Shown piece by piece: positions 1-10,700 of a stretch of 64,000 nucleotides of DNA. Source of the DNA: Galeruca laticollis (Eukaryota; Arthropoda; Insecta; Coleoptera; Chrysomelidae); assembly GCA_963921935.1 (NCBI GenBank), contig OY998180.1, positions 211,412,744 through 211,476,743 of the forward strand, in the 5' to 3' direction. The translations under genes were made by a program, and so were the position numbers. A model generated the notes under the pieces. It made no database searches, was not told the origin of the DNA, and was given only the letters and a program-made list of their open reading frames with translations. Position 1 is the first letter of the stretch. Each line of letters opens with the position of its first letter.

Positions 1-229
1 CTCCAAACCAGAACGAAACTACTGCGTCACAAGAAGATAACTTTTGGAGGTAGTGAAGTCCGTGGAACATTTTTACCAGTATGCGATTTCGTAACAGTAT
101 AATCGTTTTGCACCTGATGTGTTTCGCTAAGCGGTAAAGGCAAGTTAACAGAATTCGGCTATTTTCATGTTAGTTTTGTTGATTTTTTGCAAGGCTCTAT
201 CTCATTGGTAAGTAGTATTTAAACAAATA
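1..229. other. Unassigned sequence at the window edge
   Basis: No frame or repeat is recognised. It lies in or beyond the 3' part of Ir93a. Confidence 0.3.
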
Positions 230-1235
230 TTTTACTTTTCCGCCCAACCCATATAATATACGAGAAAAGTATTGGTTTACCCCAAAAAAAGTTGGGATTT
301 AGGATTTATTGAGTTATTTTTCCGATTCTCACCAAGAACAACACGAAAAAACGGTTTTTAGAAAACAATCCTGTGTGTATGTCGTTGTCGTCGACCCCTT
401 TTCGTAACATGTCTTGTTAGCATGATACAGCCTCCTGAATGCAACAAGTTACCAATTTTATGATTGAATATTGTTCAGGACATCTCACAAATGAACCCTA
501 TTGATTTTCAGTTCACCATAACCAGTACAACGGGTGCTATGGTACTTGAAGTACGACATTTTTGTCATTTTGGAAAAATTTCAGTTTGTTAGCACGATAT
601 AACCTCTGGAGTGTAAATTAGCGACCAATGTTATAATTGAATATTGTTCAGGACATATCACAGATGAACCTCATCGATTTTCAGCTTATTAGAGCCAGTA
701 CAACGGGTGCTATGGTACTAGAAGTACGAAATTTTTGTCATTTATGGAGAATTTTCAATTTCTTAGCACGATACAGACTCCGGAGTGTATACAAGTGACC
801 AATTTTATGATTGTATATTATTTAGGGCGTCTTGTAGATGAAACTTATTGATTTTCAGCTCACTGGAGCTAGTATAACGGGTGCTATAGTACTGGAAGTG
901 CCACATTTTTGGAGAAATTTGGGTTGTTAGCACGATACAGCCTCCGTACTGTATACAAATTATCAATATTAAAATGTGATATTTTTCAGGGTATCTCATA
1001 GATGAACATTATTGATTTTCAGCTCACTAAAGCGAGTCCAAGAGGTCCTATGAATCCAGATATACTTCTATTTGGTTATTTTTGAAGAAATTTCGGTTTG
1101 TTAGCACGATACAGCCTGCGAGGTGTATACAAGTGACCAATTTTATGGTAGGATATTATTCGAGACATGTTGCCTATGTCTAAAAATTAGTTTTAATCCT
1201 TAAAACCGTTTATTTTAATGTAGGTTTTGCTAGCT
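230..1235 (+). repeat. Satellite cassette copy 1 (about 172-bp monomers)
   Basis: The core TTAGCACGATACAGCCTCC recurs, with variations, near 418, 590, 764, 927 and 1099, giving monomers of about 163-174 bp. The cassette opens with ACTTTTCCGCCCAACC at 230 and closes with an AAACCGTTTATTTT-like end near 1215. The same opening and core recur in the two arms of the 31536-38693 element, and an end fragment lies near 22150. The reading frames inside it are not genes. Confidence 0.8.
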
Positions 1236-1531
1236 AAATGGAACTTAGAAGATTAGCGTTTAAGGAATTGGCATGAAAAATTGAACCTAGCCTAACCATT
1301 TACAAGATGCCTGGACAAATAAAATTCAAGAAATGAAACTAAGTAAGGTTTGATACAGCAAATTTAAATATTATCATTGTAACTTTGAGACTTTCGCACG
1401 GGGTGGTCCAGTGGAATTATATAATGGTGAGCGAATACTAAGTTCAAGCGAACTGATTATAAGACGAAAGATTGATCGCAATTTGTAGCAATTATCACTA
1501 TTTATAATTATTTTGTTCTCGCAGTACCTAC
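1236..1531. other. Ir93a intron remainder
   Basis: AT-rich sequence follows the donor of the last Ir93a exon in the window. Nothing else is recognised. Confidence 0.3.
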
Positions 1532-1724
1532 TTGGTAGTCAGGTTGGTCCTAACTATATAATCTAGTTGCGCCCTAGATCCCAAAAAAGCATATTTCCAT
1601 AACGAATATTTAGTAGTATTTTTCAATCCTTCCTCAATAGTGGGTACTAAATCCAGATCTTTCATTAACTTAATTGATAATTCATCGGTTGAATTTAAAA
1701 ACAAATATTGCCACTCCCCTTTAT
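1532..1724 (-). CDS. Ir93a: Ir93a exon: second ligand-binding lobe
   Basis: It reads DKGEWQYLFLNSTDELS, then TIEEGLKNTTKYSLWKYAFL and GSRAQLDYIVRTNLT. This is the S2 lobe of IR93a. The donor AA|GTAGGT is inferred because the open frame stops seven bases later. Remaining exons lie outside the window. Confidence 0.85.
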
Positions 1725-4700
1725 CTGAAATATATTTATGTAAGTAGATAGACACAATGGTTTAATATGTATTACCTAATATACCAATTTGGTACCATCC
1801 ATTCGTTAATTGACGGGCTGTATCTATTACCGAAGGATATACTGGTAATGTTACAAACGCAATTATAGAACCAGTGTAACAAGCAGTTATGATAATTGTA
1901 AATAGCCAATAGAATGCTAAAAGTGAACATATCTGACAATTAATATTTAACAAACGCATATTATACAATATGATTATTGTTTTCTGACTATTAAAAATAT
2001 TGTTTGGACTTTATCTCGTTTTGACATCAAAATATATTTCTTTTATCACTTCCGTTTTTTGTTCCTTAGATTTATCACAATACAGTATACCAGATGATAA
2101 TTAATCTGCGTTCCAGCTGCGTCCCAATAGAGGAGACTATAAGAAATATTCTCATAAATAACTAGTGTATAGCGTCAAAGTTCCTGAATTTGGCTACATA
2201 TTTTGGAGACCAGAGTCACCGCTACCAATTTTTCTTGCGTCACTTATTTCACTTTATGAGCGGTAAACTTCAAAGAAAACTGAAGAACAAGCTGCGACAA
2301 GTTGATTAAATTGCCACCTTGCAATAGAATTTGTTACGCCTCCGTGAATCATTTCTTGTTAATAAAGCCGTATTCAACAAGTTTTTCGCTTGCGTTTTTT
2401 AGCCAAAATAACGAGCTGTTGCATCTATTATTACTTTCTTCAATCACATTATCATTTGTCAACGCATAAACTAAGGCGTATACTTATCCAAAATTTCATT
2501 CATTTGTGATTTTCCATAGTAACAAGAATTTGTAAAATACTTTTTCATGTATGTGTTCAAGGATTCCTTTTCCTGGACTCTTTATGGCAAAAAACAAATT
2601 GTCTTTGTCTGGACGGTGCAGCGATTAATATTTGCTAGTCCATCTTGTGTTATTTTTTAAAGCGTGCGAATATTATTTCTAAGATGGATCATGACGTATA
2701 ATTAAATTAAATTATAGTGAATGGAGACGTAAGACAATAATCATCCAATGATAATAATAAGATGGACGGAAGTTTTAGAAATTAGACTTCTTTTGAATAT
2801 TAAGTCAAGTTAGTTACCTATGAGTAATTTTGTAGTAAATTTCTCAGCTTTGCTCCATGATCCTTTACCAGTGAACGTGAAAGAATTTGTAAATGTACCA
2901 AAAACATACCAGAACATATTTTCTAGTTCTTCTGGATTTTTCAGTATATGTCTTAGTGTTAATTTATCAGAAAATGTTAAAGGAAATATACCTCCCAAGT
3001 AAATAAATATCAAGGTTAACCAAACTGTCCACTTAAATGGACCTAGTATTGCTCGATATCTGAAATAAATAGAAACTTAGATACAAAAAGGTTCTGTTTT
3101 ATAAAACGTATACATTCCAGTCCAATTAAACGAACAAAAACTTATTACAAAATAATGAATGATATGACCAAATTTTTATCAAATTCCCTTTCGAGTATGA
3201 ATATAAAATAAGTTACAGTACAAAGTTTCATTAACTTACATGCATTCCTTAAAAAAACTGTTCTAATCTAAAAGCAAATAATAATTAATTATACATCATC
3301 AACCTTTCATAAAATTATGGTAGATCAACAAAATAATGTTCAGCAGGTTGTCTATTGAAATTACAACAAAAATAATCTCTTCAGCTTTATATAAGTAATG
3401 TTAATTGACATTAGATACGGATATTCGTTGTAAAAGAGAGCTGCACATAGAGGACGAGAAAAAAAGAGCGACCTAGAAAACCTAGATAGAACTTTAATTA
3501 ATATTGCCATCCATATGTCACTACCTGGGTAAGGCAGTGGAAGCCAATGAGATAAAAGCAGCACAGTCTCTTGAATGCCATGTTGATAACCCTATTCTAT
3601 TAATTTTATCCGGAGTAACGTATATTCCACCAATTCCAATATTTGCTTTTTTGTTTTCAATGGTGTTTGTGACAGCTTCTGAAGATCTGAAAAGTATATA
3701 CCCACAGTTTTAGTCTGTTAGGAAAGTAGATAGAGAAAATCAATTCAATAAAACGTTAATCTTCTGACGGATTACTTTTATACACTTTCTCTACCTTCCA
3801 AAACAGACTGTATACAGTGCTTGGAACATTACGAGGGAACATACGTTTTACCGTCAATGTGGTAGAAAGAGAAAAAATACATATAAATTCGCTAACAGGG
3901 TATCATAAAGTGAGAAACGAAATAAATGTGTAATGGGATGCCTGGCAAGCACCGCCTTCGAGAAGCGTACAGTAGCTCTTATGTCCGGCTTTTACTTACA
4001 GTTTTAAATAAACAAATTAGAAATGCATTCAGGCTATTACTACTCACTTTACCACAGGAAAATATTCCAAAACAACTCATTATGTTAAAGATCGCAATGA
4101 AAGAAGTTAATGTTAGAAATACAGATGTGTAATGTGAACAGTTTAGTTTATTAATTGAGAAATAATAAGATTTTACTATACTGATAGCTTAATGCAATGA
4201 ACAATAAAAAAATCAACATTACTCTCGTTTATCCCTTCATGATTAATTTACAAAGAAATAATTCAGTAGTATTAAACTAATTCACTATATCAGTTCGGGT
4301 AGTACACGCTAATATGATTTGAACAATAAATTAAAACCTACCTAGTAGGTATTTGAAATAAGTACCACTAAAAAATCACTGGAATATAGCTGAAAAAATT
4401 ACATTCGTCCATATTGAGGGTACAATTAATGAATATAAGCATAATAATTTTCATTAACATCATAAGGAATAATCTATGGCAACAATACAGAGTCCAAAAG
4501 CGACAATATGTTGTAATAAAACAAGTGTATTCAGTGTATCACCATTTTCTTTAACAGGATATCATAAAATGAGAAATAAGTCGTATGCTAATATTTGTTC
4601 AATTGTATTCTGGTTTTAAAAATATCTCAATGTAAACCGCCTGTTTCCTACGCTCCTGATAAAACGATTTCGTTTGCATCTCTTCATTTTCTATCCACGC

Positions 4701-7700
4701 GTTAGATTGTAGTGCCCTTAAAAATTTCCTTCTTATTTGTGAGAGAAATCAGTCACATTTAATTTCAACGTAAAACTAACCTCTCACGGTCAAAGGGAAA
4801 TTATAATGGTCACATGGCGTTACCAGTTTGTTAGAGAAGAACGATCATGAGACAGAGAATTAAAAGCCAGCGTAGATTATTATACTAGACGAATACGAAT
4901 CGCGCGTGCGCCTCTTGAAGATGTTTAACAGTACAATCTGGGTACTTCACTAAACGTTTGTTTGCGAATGAGTAACGATCTTTTGCAAATCTTATTAAAA
5001 TGAGTATGCAAGTACACCATAAAGTGCAAATTGTAAAATGGTATTACCAGGGTCATTCATATCGAGAAATAGCAGAAAATTCGTTTATTGTGGCATTCGA
5101 AAATGCCCAACCAACTAGCAAAAAACAAGTGAGAACGGTTATAAAAAATTTTGAAGAGCATGGATGTGTCAATCCTACTAAACATGGTCCGCGTACACAA
5201 AATCGTCAAACCCAACCCGAAAAAGAAGAAAGAGATATTTTAATTTGTGCTAGTGTGGAAAATAATCCCCTACAATCGTCCACTCATTTAGCAAAGGATT
5301 TTGATGTTGATCCGAAAACGATTCGGACTGTATTAAAAAAAATGGTTATCGTAGTTTCAAACTGAAAAAGAGCCATGAAATTTTTCCAGACCATCAATTT
5401 CGTAGAATGGAATTTTGTGAAATAGTTATGGAAAGAATACATACAATTGGACGCAAACTTTTCGAAAAATATTTTGTTCACAGATGAATCCACTTTTCCC
5501 ATACACGGTGCACATAATTCATCCGTTATTCGATATTGGTCAAGGACAAACATTACAATAATAGAACTCAATATCCCCAAAAGTTAAATGTTTGGGCTGG
5601 AATATTAGGTGAACATTTAATTGGACCATTTTTTATTGACGGCAATTTAACCGGACAAAAATATTTGGACATGCTGGAAAATCTAATTACTCCTGCCCTT
5701 ATACAACTAGGTGTCAACTTCAATGATATCTGGTACCAACATGACGGTTGTGCATCACATAATTATCGACTAGCAATAAATTTTTTAAATACACAATTTC
5801 CCAATCGGATAATCTCCACGAATGGTAACATAAGATGGCCTGCGAGATCTCCAGATCTAGCTCACAATGATTTCTTTTTCTGGGGTTATATAAAATCGAG
5901 AATTTATGGGTTTCAAGAAAACACTTCTCTAAATGAACTAAGGGAACAAATTTTACAAATTTGTATGCAAATAACACCTGAAATGCTCATACGTGTTCGT
6001 CAAGAATTTTATAACCGTCTCGGTTACTGCTTAGCTCAAAACGGGGGTTTATTCGAACATTTGATTTAAGCTCATTGAATAATTAAGAAGTTTTATTTTT
6101 TAATTTATTACATATCATAATATTACTTTTATTTAAAAATTTTAGGCATTTTCATTAGAATACGATTTTATTTTCGTTTTTTTAATTCGTAATGTGTGTG
6201 TGTTTACATAGAGAAATCGTTCTCATTTGCATATAAACGATAAAGATACCAAATTTTTTTTACTAACACATTCGAAACACAGCAGATGTTTCGAGACCAA
6301 TTTCACATTGCCAAATCTGAAAAAAAGTAAAGGTTTTAACCGCTTTCGAACTGAAAACTAGAACAATTTCCAGCATTACAATAAAATATTCAACGAATAG
6401 ATGGAATTAATTATATCTTGATCTGTTACAACCTCTTGAATTATCATAATTAAAATCTTCTTATAACTTGTTCTCGTGTTAGAACAATGCATTTTACAAT
6501 TAATATAAATATACAATGAAAATTGGCAATACTGTTAGTAGCTACAAAGAAATTGTAAGAGGCCGGCGTTGTAGGTTTTCCACTTATGAGATCCTGTTAG
6601 CGAAAAATGAGAATTGAGATATTTGGAAGCATATATTATTATTAATACAAATTTTATTTCGCATGTTATGTTATTTATTCCAATACTAACCGAACTAATA
6701 TAGTGAGTTAGATTATTACTGCTGAATTATTTCTTTGTAAATTAATCATGAAGGGATAAACGAAAGTAGTGTTGATTTTTTTATTGTTCATTGCATTAAA
6801 CTATCAGTATAGTACATACAATCTTATTATTTCTCAAATAATAAACTAAACTGTTGACATTACATTTTTAACTTCTTGTATTGGACGTTTTCCACTTTAT
6901 GATATCCTGTTAGCGAAAAAGAATGATGCACTGAATTTATATGTATTTTGTCTCTTTCTAATACATTGATGATAAAACATATGTGCCCTCATAATTTTCT
7001 TTATACATATCAATAAATTTCATACCCGACTTCAGTATCTGCTGTTGCTTCTCTATAATCAGTTGTAAAATTGTAAAGTTTCGAAAGCAAGTTAACTAAA
7101 CGTACTTCAATACCTTCAAATATTTTTTCTCCGTCACTTGTTCTCAACCCTCTAAAAGGAAAGTAAAATTCAATAGTTAAGTGATATTTTCTGATGTGAA
7201 TGCAGCAAAAATTTAGTGGTGTAGATTATCAAAAAATTATAAGACGGGGTAGCGATGTAAGTTATTTATAATATTATTAGCGTGCGAAGTTGGCTGTCAG
7301 AGTTCAAGTTTTGATTTGAAGAATTCTTCAGGTTCTCTGGCTACGATTCGACATGTTTCGATAATTTGAAGTTTGGTTGCTCTTGAGGATTGGTATCAAC
7401 ACCAACTATCAAATTATTATCCTATTTAAGAAATAGATGTTTGAAGAATCTTCTTGATAGAGCTTCGTAAATCTGTACAGTGTTAGAAAAATAGATATCC
7501 TAACAATCAACATGGTCAAAGAACCAAAATATTCCTGAGATTCACATTAAATAATTATAACCAGTTTCTATTTTTTCTCCACAATCTTTTTGCTCCAGTT
7601 TTAATCCATCTCCTACGGTGATGCATCTGACCCTATGGATCACAGCTCAGTTAAACAAACCTTCCGCTACGGTTAACGACGTGAGACCTGAACAGCCTAC

Positions 7701-10700
7701 AAGGGAGGAGCTAAGGCTCTCGGGTTAACCCCCGCAAGACATTCACAGATAACTTTTTTTATTTATTATAATAATTAGACATATGAAAATGAAAGTAAGG
7801 GTCGAGACAGTCAATTTCATTAAGAAATCATTATTATTTATTATTACTACTTACTTTGATATTACGTAAGGAGGTTGGTTTGACATAGCAACTATAAATC
7901 TATGGCCAGAAAAACCATTACTTAACTTTTTTGGAAACAGATTCACATCCCTTGTGAAATGTGCTGCGTGATAACTGGATAAAACTATAGGCTTACTGGA
8001 GGCTAAAGCATCAACATATAACTTATGTGTGTATAATATATAAGAAGCTTCCTATAAAAAAATCACAATGTAGGTGACCTCAGGTGTATGGATTTTCTTT
8101 AAATTAGTTACACATCGATAGGAACCAAATTTGTTCTTCGAACGGCTCTGCGTTTTATCTAACTTAATCTTTTCATGAAATGTATCTATAATAACCTCTA
8201 CTGCAGAAGAATCAGTTGAAAACTCATAGATCCAAACATGAGGTAAGAATTAACAATTGATTTTATTCAGAGAAATTCATATACTAAAGACATAGTTCAT
8301 GTTAAGTTTGATTTATGTTGATAACATGATATCTAAATAGTAAAAACATATTATACAAATCTAGTCTTAATTTACCGTGGCCTATCGGTTGAGTCCCCAG
8401 GTAACGGAATGGAGAATGTCCAAGGGAACGGGAAAGCCTTAAACCTGGTTAGTGGCAGTCAAAGTAGAGTAAGAGGACGTTAAAATCCTCAATCCTTTTG
8501 CAAAAGCTGTCGCCACGGACCAACCCCCCAATCCAAGGTGTAAAGCGACCCGTGTCTAAGGATGCGTGGCGGCCCTACTGCGGCTTTGGGTGGGTGCAAT
8601 TCCAGCTCAGGGATCGCGCAAGAATCGCAGAGAACGTCCCTTCCAAAAGTTCCCAAACGTACGCATCTACCTCCGTATTGCACCAAAAGACCTTGAAAAC
8701 CGTCGAACTTCCAAATAAGAATTCCACGGTTGGGTCGGTCGAGAAGGGCGATCGGGAAAAACAGCAGCGGCTTATATTATCGATGGGCAAGGGCCCAAGT
8801 GCAAAAAGCCTCGCAATAAGGGTGAACCTGCACAAAAAATTAAGGGCAAACACATCAATACTCCCCACAACACTACCACCCCCATCTCCTCTACCACTCT
8901 AACCTTCTACATCATTAATATGAGGTTTCTGAACGAGGAAATCGACATCGCACTCATCCAAGAACCATGGATTTCCAGAAATGGCCGCTTAACGGGTATG
9001 GGAAACTACTCAGGTAAGTGACTCTATGGTGAAACCAAGAGCCTGCTTACTTATCAGAAATAACATTATATTTTCTATGTTAACAGAGTAAGACCCAGGA
9101 TGTGGTTGCTGTTCATTCATCCGTCCTGAAGGAGAAAAGAAAGAAAGATATAATCATCTGCTCCGCTTACTTCCCCGGAGATCTGGGTCAGGAACCTCCT
9201 CCTGCAGCCGTTTGAAAACTTATCGCCTACTGCCAGAAAATCAACAAGCAGATCCTGTTGGGGTGTGACGCTAATATCCACCACAGGGACTGGGGCTGTT
9301 CTGACTTCAAATTACAAGGAGAGCAACTTTATAGATTTATAATTGGGGAAGAGCTTATGGTTAACAACATAGGCTGGAAACCAAATTTCGTGATGAAACA
9401 TCACCACGAAGTTTTAGATATAACAATCACCACGCTTTTCATAAGAGCCGACATTGTTAGCTGGAGAGTTACCGAGCCCTCATGTTCGGACCATAGATAC
9501 ATCCGTTTTGACATGAGGACAAGCCGATTAACTCTATCTCAATTTCGCGACCCCAAAGAACACACTGGAGTGGGTATACCAAATCCGGGTGGTGTTATTA
9601 GACCCATTAGAAACAGTGTAGAACTTGAAGTGGCCAGTGATCCAACTCCAAATAGCCTACTAAGGAAAAGTAGAGACAATAGAGGTACCATTGGTGGAGC
9701 AGAACACTAGAAATACAAAGAAATGAGGTCCGGCGTCACATATACCGTGCCAAAGAGTCAGGCAACTGGGACAAATATCGCAGTTCTCTAAGGAAGTGCA
9801 ACAAAACTATCAGAAAGGCAAAAAGAGAGTCCTGGTCAAGGCTCTGCCAGAGCATATCAGACATACCTGCTAGTACCAGACTTCGCAAGATTCTCTCGAG
9901 AGATCCAGGGCATGAAGTGGGGTCACTGAAAAGACTCGACGACATCATACGCACTGTATAAATGAAACGTTAGAGATTCTACTACACAAGTGCTTCCCAG
10001 GTAGTCAGATTCTGGAGAACAGGGCACAGTGCCCGCTCGTCCGCACAAGGCCGGCTAATTAGCCTGGTCGAGATGACTGGAGATTCGCAGTTAAAATTGT
10101 CTCTCCCATCACAGTCATATGAGCGGTAAACTCCTTTTCCCCTTTCAAACCAGGAGAGGATGGAATCTTTTCCGCCCTTTTCCAAAAATGCCTAGACACC
10201 CTGGTGATGGTTTGGGTGAAAATGTATAGAGCAAGGTTACTCTGGAACTACATTCCACTAGGGAGGACGATGACGAAGGTTATTTTCATTCAGAAGGCAG
10301 GTAGAGTGGACACCTTTCTACCTAATTCTTACCGTCCCATTTGCTTAACATTATTTCTCCTAAAACCCTTAGATATGATCCTTGACAAGCACATTAGAGA
10401 GGGACCCTACGGAACCTTCCGTCAAATCGCCAGCGTACCAGGCAGGCAAGTTGGGTGCCTTCTTTGACATGGTGGGTGCGTTCAATAATGCCCTCCGACA
10501 GTATCTAATCTAATCTGCAACTGGTTCAACAACATTTTGACCCAACGCAGTATTTCAGCACCACTGCAAGGAGAGACGGTCAGATTTAGGTCAGCCAGGG
10601 GATGTCCCCAAGGAGGTGTACTCTCAACTCTTCTCTGGACGATTCTGGTAGATGACCTGCTGAATATTCCTTCTAAACAGGGTGTGGAAATCCAATGTTA

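Noticed and set aside
2820..3002. 60-codon plus frame.
   Set aside because: It is exactly opposite the Ir93a pore exon.
7600..7745. Possible tRNA or SINE head in a GC-richer patch.
   Set aside because: I could not form a cloverleaf or find A and B box promoters.
8575..8868. 97-codon minus frame.
   Set aside because: It lies opposite the ORF1-like part of the LINE and has no family resemblance.
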